Assembly: GCA_001792895.1 (NCBI GenBank)
Contig: MARA01000056.1
Coordinates: forward strand, 1 to 64,000
DNA from: Lentinus brumalis
Taxonomy: Eukaryota > Basidiomycota > Agaricomycetes > Polyporales > Polyporaceae
Direction of reading: 5' to 3'
Length of the DNA: 64,000 nucleotides
Shown: positions 32,305-43,920 of the stretch, piece after piece
Position numbering within the stretch: position 1 is the first letter of the stretch
Layout of the letters: each line of letters starts with the position of its first letter
Notes under the pieces: model-generated
Databases searched by the model: none
Seen by the model: the letters and a program-made list of their open reading frames with translations, nothing else
Told to the model about the DNA's origin: nothing
Translations under genes and position numbers: made by a program

Positions 32305-33971
32305 TCAATGGTCGAGATCGACGCCCTTGACGATGTCGACCTCGACGAACTTCTCGAGCGTCGCGACGAGGCTCTCGTCGTGGATGAACGGCGCGTTGAG
32401 CACGATGCGCTCGAGCGGGGCGTCGAGCGCCGCACGCTCGCGCACGACGCCGTACAGGAGGAAGTAGTCCACCTCATCGACGAGCGTCAGCTTGCGCAGG
32501 TGCGGCCAGCTCAACTCGTTGTCCTCCGTGTCCGCATGTTCCTTGCGGAAGAGCTGCAGGAACTTGGACGTCGCGGAGTTGATGACCGTGAGGTGCGTGA
32601 TCGTGGGCAGCGCGCGCGTGAAGCGCTTCGTGGGGGTGCACATCGAAGCGTTGAGGAGGGAGAGCGACTGGAGGGAGGGGTAGCGGCCCCCACTGCCGTC
32701 TGCGTTAGGCAGGGGTAGAGACGCTACGAACTCGCGGAACTCGGTCTCGTCCAGGTTCGCGAGCGCTAATTCCTTGAGGCTGGGTGTGATGAGAAGCGAC
32801 GACATGCGGCAGACGTGGTCGCCCGATATCTCGAGGTATCGCAAGGTTGGGATTGACAGCGGAGGGTATGCGCGGCCTGTGTGGAGATTGATGTAGGTCC
32901 CCGGAGGATGAGCGCGCGGATGTTTGGCGAAGCGGAGAGCACATGTCTGAACTGCTCGTAATGCAGCCGTGTCTGGAGCCAAAGCCAGCGAAGATCCAAC
33001 GTGGTGAGGTTTACCAGTGGTGCTGAGTCCCAAGGAGTGGCGAGGGAATCGAAGCGCACGGAGGTGAGCGCTTCGGCGCCGCCTTGGAGGATCTTGTGGA
33101 GGATAACTTCCTGATTCCCTGATGAACCGTTCAGGGAGAGCTGGAGATGTCGTAGCATGGGAGCGTGGGCATCTGCGAGTCGTGCGCCGACCACGTAGAT
33201 AGTCGCAGGATCGGAGGACGTGAGCGCAAAGCGCCGCCATCGGTGTATGTGGGGCATGAATACTGAGAGCAGGTGATCGACCATGGGTCCTGTGAGCAAG
33301 TTGGAGCAGCGACAGTCGATGGTTATGTCTATAGGTTGTCCACGTGAGCGCTCCAGACATAATGGGATCCATCCGTACGGACGAGGATGGCGGATAGTGA
33401 TGTTTGTCCACAGATCGGGTGTTTTGATCGCTATCTCGCGCCATTGGCGCGACACGGCGGCGACGACAAGCGGAAAGGGCCTCGGGCCCGTCGACGATCC
33501 AAGGATAGGATCGTCCTGCGGCATGCGACTGCCAAGCTTGAAGATGGGGACGAGCACCTCCGGCGGCAGTCGCAAGACGGGGTGCAGGAAGGTGGAGAGT
33601 GCATCTATGCGCGCCCGGATACACGACAGCGAGGCCTCGTTGGAGTGCACCTGGTTCACGAGCGCGCTGACGGCGGGGCTGAACTGCGGGCTGTTCACGT
33701 CTGTGGAGGGGATGTTGAGGAAGACGCGCCAGCTGTCCGATCCGCTGTAGCCGTTCCAGTGGGACGACTCCTGCAAACGCTTCACCTCGCGCTGGTCGTT
33801 GGGAGCATGGATGGTCATAACTTGCTCGGGGCCACGCGAGGAGACGGCTGGACTTGCCTGGTACGTGGGGTCGGTCGTGATCTGCTTGATGAGGAGCAGA
33901 CGATGCGCCTGGTGCTCTGCTGCCTGCCTGTTGAGCTCGGCGATGATGTCGCGGATGGTGGTGAGGCCCAT
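32305..33971 (-). CDS. F-box-like protein with a leucine-rich C-terminal region (one frame break)
   Basis: From the ATG at 33971 the frame encodes a helical lead, then an F-box-like segment at about residues 125-195 (LPPEVLVPIFKL ... VSRQWREIAIKTPDLWTNITI). Leucine-rich repeats follow (LRHLQLSL, LTTLDLRWLWL, NIRALILRG). At a run of four C on the + strand (32899-32902, GGGG on the coding strand) the frame shifts. Adding one G would join it to the rest of the leucine-rich region (LRYLEISGD, LKELALANL, LQSLSLLNA) and a stop at 32305, total 555 residues. F-box proteins recruit substrates to SCF ubiquitin ligases, and basidiomycetes have very many of this type. The break may be real or a consensus error. 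Confidence 0.8.
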
Positions 33972-34774
33972 GCCTGCGCGGGGGGTCGGGGATGTCGAGG
34001 AGGGCAGCGGGGCTCGCAGACGTACCTCCGAGCGAGGGGGACGGGGAAAGAGACGTTGGCACCGTCAGCAAAGCTTGGGACTCACGCACACATCGCCCGG
34101 CCTCGGCTCGTCGGTCTGGCCTTGCTCGACGTCCTTTCCGGCTGTTTGCGGCAGCGAGCGCGGACGCCAGCGCTCGTTTCCTCTTTGGCAACGACCACGA
34201 CGTCCGCGACCGACACCTCCCATCCATCGTCTGTACTGCCAAGGGGCTGCTGGGGGATGTGAGTAGTGCGCATACAGGCACCGAGAGCACAGGAAACGCG
34301 ACATACCGGCACGAGGTGAGTCAAGCGCGTCCCCTCGCATGTCTCGCTACTGATCCCGAACATAGCAAGATGGACGCCTCAGGGGATGCTGTTCGAGATG
34401 TGCAAGAGGCGCACCCAGCGAGAGATGGATGTATGATGTATCAGACACACGAGGACGAGGCAAGTTCAGCGCATCACGATGTCCCACGAAAACGTGTACA
34501 GTACGGGTTGCCATCACGCCTGCGCTCGACATGACGTCCGGATAGTGAGTCTTGTGCGCATATAGTCAGTCTGAGTACGCGACAGAGGACATACTGGCAT
34601 ATGGTGAGTCGCGCACTGTCTCTCGGTGGTCTGTAGTAGTTGTCTGACCCGTGAATGACATGCAGTGATGATGCGGGACTAGCGTGAGGTGTTGAGGTCG
34701 ATCTGTCTTGTGCACGACAAGGAAGAGCAAAACGAGTCCTTTCATCCTATGCTCTATCGCTGGATGTGTTCCAG
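33972..34774. other. Intergenic stretch, no gene resolved
   Basis: Upstream of the F-box gene. It contains several GTGAGT sites (34258, 34315, 34603) and AG acceptors, in the style of a gene with many very small exons, probably the 5' part of the candidate at 34775. No frame could be followed through. Confidence 0.35.
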
Positions 34775-35361
34775 ATAGCAGTCCCGCATAAGTTGTCTCG
34801 TAAGTACACGTGCCCGGGACGCTCGCAAGTGTGGCCCGCTAGGCACTCAGCGAAGTGCATGATTGCAGGGTCGTACAGACTCGGAGAAATGCTCGTCGCC
34901 TGCAGCATGTCCCCTCGATTGGCCAGGTGCTTTGCGTTCGTACCCTCCACGAGGACTGGATGCATCGTCCCTAACTCTGCTGACTGTGTTCGCGTACTGT
35001 CATTGGCCCCAGTGAGTCTGTTCTTTCGGACGCAGTGTAGTCTTGCCTGATTCCTCGTGCTTTAGGTTGCGGAGAACGATTGGTCGAGCAGATTGTGGCC
35101 TGTATGTTCGCTGTCTCGATCACGCTATCATGCGTGTGAGACGCACATCGAGGCATGGACATGTGAGTTTCCCTTCGAGTCTGTCTGTCAGCCTGACGAG
35201 CGGTACTCATGAGCAGTGCTTGACTACGTCATTTGCGAACAGACACGGTGGCTTTCTGAAACGAGATGTCATCAAAGACAAGGCCTGACGTGGCCATGGG
35301 GAGCGCCCTGCTGCGCTCCTAACTCATTTATGGCCCACCGAGGCCATGCCGACCCGTTATG
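34775..35361 (+). CDS. 3' part of a possible small-exon gene of unknown function
   Basis: A chain of short exons with canonical borders: 34775-34799, 34869-35011, 35066-35101, 35141-35162 and from 35217. Exons 2 and 3 join in frame (…LSLAPVAENDWSSRLWP…) and exon 4 is only 22 nt. In the joined frame exon 5 runs to a stop at about 35361. A second frame of exon 5 closes at 35288 with a more protein-like tail, so the last junction is uncertain. No domain recognised. Support is the regular splice signals only. Confidence 0.3.
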
Positions 35362-38141
35362 AGGAGACTTCGGGCAGTCTTAGCAGATGCACTCGACACG
35401 ATGTGAGTCCGGTTTCGCTGTATACTCTTCTGTACCCGCTCATGTGAAAGTCGCGTCGATTGCAGGCAGTGAATCCTGATCACTTCGATAGTAGACTCCC
35501 ATAATACACCATACTAGAGCCGTGTGGGACGCACTAGACTGCGGTATCGATGCAGGTGAAAACCATCCAAACACGTTGCATCGATGTCCTACTTACATGC
35601 GACCTTAGATGTCCTCCTATGTCCGTGCAATAGCGTTCTAGGGCGGCGTGCGCATGACATGACACAAGCCAGGAGGAGTTTAGGTTCTCCGCTGCAGGGC
35701 AGGCCGTCCGGGCGCAGTAGAAACCGCGAGGTGAGTATTTTCAGCTCAGGCAACGGCCGCGATATCTGCAGCTCGCTTGCGCCGCCCATGCTTCCCTTGA
35801 CACTGACAGTGACACGCGGGAACAGATAGCGTAGTCCAGATGCATAGCGTCTCCATCGCCCTGTGCCCAACCGTCAACGTTTCTACGGTCACCGACGGCC
35901 ATCGCGTTCATCCGGGACCGGGTTCTGTCGTCGTCCGACCCCATCACCGTCTTTCAGCGGCCACATCATCTATATGAGAGTCTATCGTCAAGCTGCGCTG
36001 TTGTATGAAGGCCACATCATGCCCTAAAGAGGAATGTGCTTCGGCCTCTGTTGACGGTGATCCCGAATCGTATGTTTTCATCAGCAACCTATACGCTTCA
36101 GGCTATAGACCTGACAATCCAACTCAATGACAGCATCTAGGCGCCGCGATAGCTTCCTACACGGCGAATTTTGCGAAGACTGGCCACGATCGTTCGGCGA
36201 CCAGAATAAATCCGCGGATATGGTAGTCGACTCTCAGCCTCTGGAAACTCGAGGTGATCGTCCTCGCTATACTCGGGAAGTCACGACGTCTTGTCTAATC
36301 TGCGATGCACACAGGACGCAATCTCGCGCTGTCGAGGTAACTCTCGTCTGGCCGTTCCTCGACTTCCTCCTGCTACGTTATCTCGCAGGCGCCCATTTGC
36401 AGGTTCCCTCCTCTGATGCTGAGAAACCTTGTTCTGCCCCGCCTCACATCGGACTTCTGGACGTCGGACGTTGTCGTAAGCATTCAGTCTTGTTGCAGGT
36501 CGCGGAGTCGAGTTTCTGCAGCGTGCCCTTCGATGTGGCCAGCTTGCCCTATCTGCCAATGCAACGACGCACGGTCCACATGGCCTTGAGGCGAGCGGCG
36601 CTCACATACCGCTGCTTCAGAAGCACGGCGCACAAGGTTCGCCGCCGCTTTCGTTCTAGCTCAAGCTTCCTCAAGAAGCTCGCCTCCTCCCTGTCTTCCA
36701 AATTTCGTCAGCGCAGACGCAAGGCGGAGGACTTCCACACCGTGAGCTCATTTCCGACGCGTCAGGCTGGGCTTCGTGGCGCGCGGTAACGCCGCCCCCG
36801 CTGTAAGGCGGCGCCGGAGGTCTAGGCCTCCCCCTACGTGTACCGCCTATGCCGCCTCGCAGTCGAAGGACTTCCTTGATACATGCCCGACGCGGCGACG
36901 GGTATGGTGGCGCTGCGTATCGCCAAAGTGCAGGAGCTCTCGGGCATCGTGCATCGTGAGGGTGCTTCCCATACGTGCGAAGCGGGCTTCCAGCAATGTC
37001 CGCTGTCCTGTGAAGCTGGCACGACGAGGCCACCGCGGCCATGCTCACGGTATCGCAGGTGGCAGGCACCGGAGCGGTGGCGGGGAGCAACCCGAGAAGA
37101 CTCTGCTCGCGGGGTTTTCGCCGGCGGTATGGGAAGTGTCGGTGAGCGATCTATCATCTCGCGTAGTTACGGCATCTTACTCTGCATCTCGTCTCCACAC
37201 GCCCGATTCGAGGGTTCTCACCGCCATGGACTGGACTCCCGTCGTACCAGCTCGTTATGGCAGCTCCATCGCACTCGTGTGGCTCCGATCTCCTTTCGGC
37301 GGATGGGATTCGCCCGATGTCTTCGTGTCGCTCTCAAGGCGGCCCCAAGCGCTCCCGCGTCAGCAAGTGGGAGCCGGCGCGCGCAAGCTCTGAGAGTGCG
37401 AGCTCTCCGACCGTGTTTCGAGCAAGAAGAGGCAGCGCAGATCGCTGGGTGCCCTGGCCCCAGGTTCTTCTCTTACCTACTCACCTTGTTTGCTGCGCCC
37501 CTTATCTCAGCTGCCAGCACACGAAACAACGTGCAGGGCGGCTCGCGGCGGGTGCACGCTCAATTGTCATTCATGTGCGTTGTGGGTCATATTTTTGCAG
37601 ACGCACGAAAACATGTGTCGAAGCGCCGCCGCTTGCGTCGGGTAAAGACACAAGAGGCAAACGCGCTTGGTGCGCCTGCCTCATAAGGCGGACATGCGGG
37701 GAACACGAGGCGGGGTGAGTCTTCTGGAAATCACACTCCCACACCGAGGCCAAACGGGCTGGGTGCGAAAGTCCGCTAATCATGTCTGCTTTACCTCAGG
37801 AATTGGTCGAAATGTGGCTTTTCGTGAGCCAGACCGGCTGGCTCTCCTCTCGCCATTGGCCACGCCGCGTCCTGCCCAGCAGGGCCCGTGCTTCCCGCCC
37901 GACGTGTGGCACGCCGGCGTGTGCGGTTCCCCCGGAATCTGCTGGCAATGGTGGCTGCTGCGCGGCAATTATCCTCCCCTCGCGTCTGATACGTTGCTGG
38001 CATCGAAGCCTGATCTGGGAGGCGACCGCGATCGTGAAATGGGGCTGTTCCTTTGATCATCGCTCGCGGAAGGCCCACAGTCCAGATCCCGTCGCTTGAT
38101 TCCTGTTCCTCGGGACTGACACAATCACCTTTCGCACACCG
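35362..38141. other. Unresolved region of 2.8 kb with scattered open frames
   Basis: Long open frames occur (36127-36789, 36883-37686, 37667-38056, all +), but they overlap each other in different frames and show no domain or conserved motif. A stretch around 37340-37450 has Ser/Lys-rich protein-like composition in one frame. GC-rich sequence keeps frames open by chance, so I do not call a gene here. Confidence 0.4.
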
Positions 38142-38148
38142 TATAAAA
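38142..38148 (+). promoter_or_regulatory. TATA box of the 38-kb DUF6699 gene
   Basis: TATAAAA in the context CACACCGTATAAAACCCGG, about 230 bp before the start codon. A pyrimidine-rich leader with CTCTCTCGC/CCACCC follows, typical of fungal 5' untranslated regions. Confidence 0.6.
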
Positions 38149-38374
38149 CCCGGCTGCGCGACCGTCTCCACTCCCGCCGTCTCTCAGCATCAGTTGCTGG
38201 GTTTGTGCGCTGGTTCTGTCAGCCGTCGTCGTTCTTCCTTGTGTTATAGTTCTGTAGCCCTCTCTCGCTACCACCCACTTGCCCACCTCCACCCGTACCC
38301 TCGAGTGCTACCTCTTCTCAGCTTCCAGTCTTCCCGCCTACAAGTACGAGTCACCTCCCTCTGCTTCTCCCAAC

Positions 38375-39718
38375 ATGCCTTCGTACTTCCGCAATCTCTT
38401 CGGCGGCTCGTCCTCCAAGTCCTCGCACAGTCGATCCAACTCTCAGCCCGCACCGATGTACGCCACTCCGACCGCGTCCGGCTCTACTGCAGGCATCTCG
38501 ACACCCACGATGCAGCGAACATACAGCCATACACCCGCACGTTCGAACACTCCCTCCCCTCTGCGCTATACGACCGGCGGTGACACACGTACCGTGTACG
38601 GCTACGGTCGGGCGCCGAGCGCGTCCCAGCCTCGCCCGGAGCCGCGTCCTCACCAAGCACGCCGCGCGAGCTTCAAGACGCCAGAGACCCGTAAGTGGCA
38701 TTGGATATCATCTCCGGCTTTCATTCGCTTCTCGGTCGGCTTGCTGACAACTTCCGGCGATTCTCTGCAGCCCGCGCAGCGCTTTACACGCCCTCCGCGT
38801 CTTACACGACGCCGCCGAGCTCTCGATCGAACTCAAGCTCTTCCTTGTACACGAGCATCCCTGGTGGGCCGCGCTCTAGTTCGGATGCCGGACACTACGG
38901 CCATGGAGCCCGCCCGCCCCTCCGCTCGAATCAAACATGGCATCCTTCGGGTACGCCGGGCTCTTCGTCGTCATGTATGTCCATTCCATACTCCCTTCAC
39001 TCTATGTCCGTGGATCTGACAGGCGTGATGCAATCTGTCCCCAGACGGCTCCCGCGGACGTTCCTCGTCGCAGACTTCCCTGCTGCAGCAGACACGGAGC
39101 ACGACGCTGCACATGCACCCGCTTCTCGCACACACGCGCCTCCACCGTGCGCCGATCACCTACGACGTGAGCTTCACCCCCTCTGCACGCACCGTGCTCG
39201 ACCGCGCGACGCACTCTGCCATCCCCTCGCACACCCTCTCGCAGCCCTCGACAGACCCTCCGACGATGGCCGGTGCGCGGTTGATCCTGCGCTCGCACAA
39301 GTTCCCTTGGCCCGTCATCGTCACGGCCTCGCATTCCTCCTCGTCTGGCTCGGGTTCCAGCTCACGGTCACGGCCACGCTTCACCGTCGGCCCGCCCTCG
39401 AGCAACGGCCACGGCAGCCGTCCGGGAACGAGCGAGGGCGGCTCAGCGATCACGAACCTCGACGTGCTCTATGCGGTCCACAACACGCTCATGTTGCCCA
39501 TCACGCCGGACGAGTGGGAGTCACTCGGGCACGGAAGCAAGGAGCAGCAGAAGGTGACGCGCGCATACGAGCGTCGCTGCACCCGCATGGGCGGCGGCTG
39601 GGAGGGCGGCGTGCGCCGCATCGACTGGCTCGGGGAGAAGACGTGGCTGATCGGCGTCGAGGTCGACAAGGCCGCCGGCCACGGGGGCGCGGGCAAGCTC
39701 GTGTTCGGCCGCGCGTGA
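38375..39718 (+). CDS. DUF6699-domain protein, 397 aa, three exons, intact
   Basis: Exons 38375-38690, 38771-38974 and 39045-39718 total 1194 nt in frame. The introns (80 and 70 bp) have GTAAGT and GTATGT donors, GCTGAC/CTGAC branch sites and CAG acceptors. Residues 1-190 are low-complexity Ser/Pro/Thr/Tyr, starting MPSYFRNLFGGSSSK. The DUF6699 domain occupies about 195-397: LHMHPLLAH, ITYDVSF, a Pro-rich loop, FPWPVIVTAS, then ITNLDVLYAVHNTL and a basic VTRAYERRC helix, ending in WLIGVEV and KLVFGRA. A Ser/Gly/Arg-rich insertion of about 35 residues interrupts the central strands. DUF6699 is a basidiomycete-expanded domain without a known activity. It is the clearest of the family members in the window. 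Confidence 0.88.
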
Positions 39719-41210
39719 GGTGCAAGCCACCGCCTCCCGCACTTGGACACTCGGACACCTTGCACGATCGCGCCCCCTTGTGCGGGCGCGGCGTGGAAGA
39801 TGCAGCAGGTATTGCCGGACACAGGCATAGGCTTGTGTATCTGGCACCTGGCTTCTACTGCATTGCAGCCTTCGACCCGCCCGTGCGCCCGCAGGCGTGC
39901 GGTGCAGTACGCGAAGGCGATGATATACGGACCTTCTGGACTCTTTGGGTTTTGGGTGTACTTGGGTGGTAGCGGGGGGACTCCACGGGCCACGACGCGG
40001 ACGCACGCGGCGTGGCTCGAGGCCCTCGCAGCGCGCTGGTCTGAGACCGGCTGCCCTGCCCTTCCTCTGTCTGTTGTTCTTGCTCTCTTCTTGCTGTCGG
40101 TTCATTGCTCTCCCGCCCCACCCCACCATCATGTTTCTTGTTTCCCTGGTTGCCTCCCGTGATGACTCCTCCACGACACACGACTGGTATGATCGTCACG
40201 ACCCTGCTGCATTTGTACTATACATTATCACTCACTCTTGGCATTCCCTCCCATCATCGTCTCTGACTTACTTACCTGCATGGCTTCACGACGTGGACGT
40301 TGTAACATACTCGCATAGCACCACCGACGTGCTCGGTATCGCGACCACTTCGTACATACGCACTGTGTTGTTAATCGGTCCTTCCGCATCTTGTTTTGGT
40401 GACTTATTCGTACCACTCACTCTTACTTACGTTCTCGCGCTCCGAGCAGCAGCGTAGCATTATGCTTACTTACCCTCCTGTAACTGCGTACGGAGGATTA
40501 TGCATTATGCATCACATTAACATGCCCTCATATGACCCAGGCCACACATGTCGTCCCGACTTCGGAGTCCGAGAGAACGCGGGATGCAAGACATGCCATT
40601 GGTTGCATACATCGCGCACCAGCCCGCTACCGTAATCGCATAGGCCGTGCGCTCGTGATGCACGTTTCCTGGGGCGGATACGATTCCGGGGTGCAAGCAC
40701 GATTGCAAGTCCGAGATCTAGACTGCGCGGTTACGACTTGGACACAGAAGTCGAAGCCTCCATTGACACTACTGACAGGTACGTACCTGCGGCTTTACGA
40801 ACGAGCCTAGCGGACCCCCGAGGCACGCTCACAATTGCAATAATGCAGACGAGGACTAGGAGAGATGTCGTGGATGTCGTAAACACGTCAAATACAAGGG
40901 CACAGGCAGGTACACCGAAGAGATGGAAAGAACAAGACCGACGGCGCGCGAGGCAAAGTCCGAGCCGCGAGTCCGCGACCAGCGCGTTCAAGCGGCTCAC
41001 GAGACCCAGTGCGCCCGCGTGTCCGCACGGCAGATGGGACCAGAAGGCCGCGACGAGCGCGATCCACGCACCCTCCACTGCTGCTTCGCACGACGCAATA
41101 GTACACACCGCACCACCGCACCACACCGGACATAACCGCGCTACCCCCGGCGCTGGCTAACTCGTAACCACGACGTACGCGAGCGGGCCCGGGCCCAGCC
41201 CACGCCCCTC
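39719..41210. other. Intergenic stretch, 1.5 kb
   Basis: 3' flank of the DUF6699 gene, then gene-poor sequence. The open frame 40738-41160 (+) is rich in Arg, Thr and Ala with no motif, and I do not call it. Confidence 0.45.
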
Positions 41211-41512
41211 ATGGCTCCTCCAGCTCCTTCCCCGGGGCGCAAGCGCAACACGAGGCGGCGGCGCGCTGCGCAGGGCGCACCCCCGTTCCTCGATGCGCCC
41301 GTCCCCACGACTCAGTCCTCGCACGAGACCCCGAGCTCAGGGAAGGAATATGTTCCGGGGATCGCAGCCTGGCAGCCGGCGCGGTCCTGGTGCGAGTTGC
41401 AGTTCTCCTGGTCGTCGGCTGAGGAGCAGCAGCGCATGCAGAAGCGGTTCGCGGCGGGTTCGACTCTGATTAAAGGTGACGTCGAGTGGGGTGCACGTCA
41501 AACGGTAAGCGG
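41211..41512 (+). CDS. Doubtful open frame (basic, low complexity)
   Basis: ATG at 41211 opens a frame with a basic start (RKRNTRRRRAAQG) and a central GIAAWQPARSWCELQFSW segment. A GTAAGC donor follows at about 41503. No downstream exon could be found. It overlaps the - strand 3' region of the secreted-protein gene and may be a chance frame. Confidence 0.2.
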
Positions 41513-41780
41513 GACAGCAGGAAACGGCACGATGGGGCGCGAGTGTCGAGATCCAGGTTTGAAGGTCCGGGAGTCGAGCGCGGGGATGTCGGGGCGGATG
41601 GAAGAAGATGCGAGATTTGGTGTGGTATGTGGACGTTCGAGGTTCGCGGGCGGTCGGGACGTCGGTGTTCGTCGTTAGCGAGAGCAGGTCGTACCGATTG
41701 TCCGAGGAAGTTGAGTTCGTGCGGGGAACATGCGTAATCCATGGATGAACGTGAGGACGAAGTCGTGTCGTGTACGAGAA

Positions 41781-41900
41781 AGCAGTGTAAGGCGGTGGAT
41801 ACCCATTACGAGAAGAGTCCATTGAAAGAGCGCACAGAATAGCAGTGTAAGGCGGTGGATACCCATTACGAGAAGAGTCCATTGAAAGAGCGCACAGAAT
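41781..41900. repeat. 60-bp perfect tandem duplication
   Basis: The block beginning AGCAGTGTAAGGCGGTGG occurs twice back to back without a mismatch (41781-41840, 41841-41900). On the - strand it adds exactly 20 codons to an open frame. Confidence 0.95.
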
Positions 41901-41988
41901 TGTAGTGCCAAAATGAGGTGCGGGCGGAAGAGAGCAACCGTGAGTCCAGACTCTGAAGAAGCATAAGAAAGGAGCGGGATAGACGTAC

Positions 41989-43920
41989 AGCTCTATGAAG
42001 CTCGCTCCGTACCCGCCGAATGTGCATTGTGCACCGTTCGGAAAGCGGACGTCGAACTGGCCGCCGGTGTCCGATGAGTCCAGGGAGGATTTACTCACAT
42101 CCAGACACCCCGTCACCTATGTCATCCACGAAAGTCAGACCACTTGGCACACATGCAGCACACCGGGTACCCGTAGAACGGAGGGAGACCGGAACGGGGA
42201 CAACATCGAGAGCTTGAGCCTTGCTATACGAGAGTGAGCTCCGATGCACTCGACTCGGCGACAGTCTGGGCCCCTCGGTGGATGAGCAGCGCGTAGTTAC
42301 TCCAAACCCTAGCAGATTCTCGTCTGGCATGAGACGTCGTGTCCCCGCCAACAACGAGGGTCGTGCCGTACAGTGAGGCTTCGATGTCGCGCGTACTCGG
42401 TAGTCGCATGCCGATACTTCGTCGCGCACCACGAATCGGTGGCTCGATCTGCGCTGCCTAGACCCAAGCCCGCACCTCGTGCTAGGGAGCCACACCGTAA
42501 GCACAAAGCTCCGGCGGGGGCGCCGGCGGCTTTACGAGTCGTACGACAGCCTGTAGCGGTACGATCCATGCCATAACAGCAGAACGCGTCCCAAACATCA
42601 GCCCCGCATCGAGCGCGGCATGCAAAAGGCAGAAGAAGCGCAACCAGATGGCAGACCGTGAGCAAGGCTGAACGGAGCGGCTCAGCGTCTGCCCTCTGGA
42701 GCATGAGCTCGCCGGGGAAGGGAGACACATTGCCTTTCCTTCGTTCCTTCTGGCCTGTGAGCATCGCTCGGCAAAATTAGTGCTTCTTGACGCATAACGC
42801 CTTGTTCCAGATGCAATTCTCTGCAACTCTGTCTCCTAATTCGTTCTTCCAGTCGCAGCGGAACATGTTGACGACCGACACTGGAACATGCAACACACTA
42901 TATGCATGTATCTCGGGAACATTGGCGGGTTCTCGCAGTGATCCATGACTGCAGCAACCACACGGACGGCTCACAATACGCAAGCTAAGTCCAGCATGGC
43001 TCCGGGGAGCAACGACCAATCATCACACCACATGGAAGCGCGCTATATGCGTGTTTTCATTCACTCGAGGGCTTCACAGGACCGTTCGTGCCGAGCACAG
43101 CGCCCTGCCTCTGCGTGGGATGCATATGTCACCATGCTGCGCGGACACAACCTAAAAAGTCTTCAGGCCCTCTCCCAGCCGCCAGCAACATTCCGCCCGA
43201 GCACGACGCGCATACACCCACTGCAAAGAACGGCAACGCACCTGGATCCACGCCCCGTCGTCCGCCTTCGTGACCCTCGCCGCGCGCACGAAGCTGTCCT
43301 CGAAGCGCTGCGTGCAGCTCGAGTCCGAGCTACCCGGGGTGCAGAACGCGGCCCCATCGCTCTCCGCGTCCGAGATGAGTTCTGTTCACCCGCCCACGCG
43401 TCAAACATGCACAGAATACAGAGAGGGCGCATACAGTGAGATAACGCGTGAGGAAAGGGCGAGGACACGCACCGCCAACCCGGTTGGGGAGGAGCAGGGC
43501 AAAGTCATGCTCGTCCGTGATGTGCACGGTCGTCGACGTTGTCGATGGGCCGGTCGGCTCAGGCGTCGGTCGCATGTCGAGATCGCGGGGATACGTCTTT
43601 GAGGCGCGTTTCCCGAGCGAGTTGCGGCCCCTGGTCGTAGTCCCAAGCTGCGCGTGCACGTTGTCCGCCGAGAGCCGCGCCGAGATCCTGCTGGGCCACT
43701 GGAGCGCGTCTTGCTGGAGCCACCGCGAGTCAGCGTAGTCCGCAGAGATAGAGGCTTCATTGCCAGAGAGTGCCGAGCCAGTGAACGCGTCCGTTGCCGA
43801 GAGAGTGCTGCCCGAGTCCGAGTACGAGTTGCATCCGACGCGTCGAGCTTCTCCGAGACCAGCCAGCGAGAAGAGCAAGACACAGAGGGCCGCGAGCGAC
43901 GTCGTCGTGGTAATAGTCAT
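41989..43920 (-). CDS. Secreted protein with conserved TGCLD...GGQFDVRFPNG motif; long central gap; C-terminus uncertain
   Basis: Exons (- strand) 43920-43473, 43381-43242 and 42116-41989 join in frame. It starts with a signal peptide (MTITTTTSLAALCVLLFSLAGLGEA, cleavage near residue 25), then a Ser/Thr/Asp-rich region. From about 150 there is a small fungal secreted domain: FCTPGSSDSSCTQRFEDSF, VTKADDGAWIQ, then VTGCLDVSKSSLDSSDTGGQ and NGAQCTFGGYGASFIEL. The last two blocks are normally adjacent in this kind of protein. Here they are 1.1 kb apart, against about 50-90 bp for other introns in the window. An insertion into the intron, or two partly deleted paralogues, would explain this. The end after FIEL is unclear: a GTACGT donor at 41988 is followed by only weak acceptors. 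Probably extracellular; function unknown. Confidence 0.6.

Noticed and set aside
36127..38056. Long + strand frames (220, 267 and 129 codons) as genes
   Set aside because: They overlap in different frames, lack motifs and splice chains, and have the Arg/Ser/Ala composition expected by chance in GC-rich DNA.
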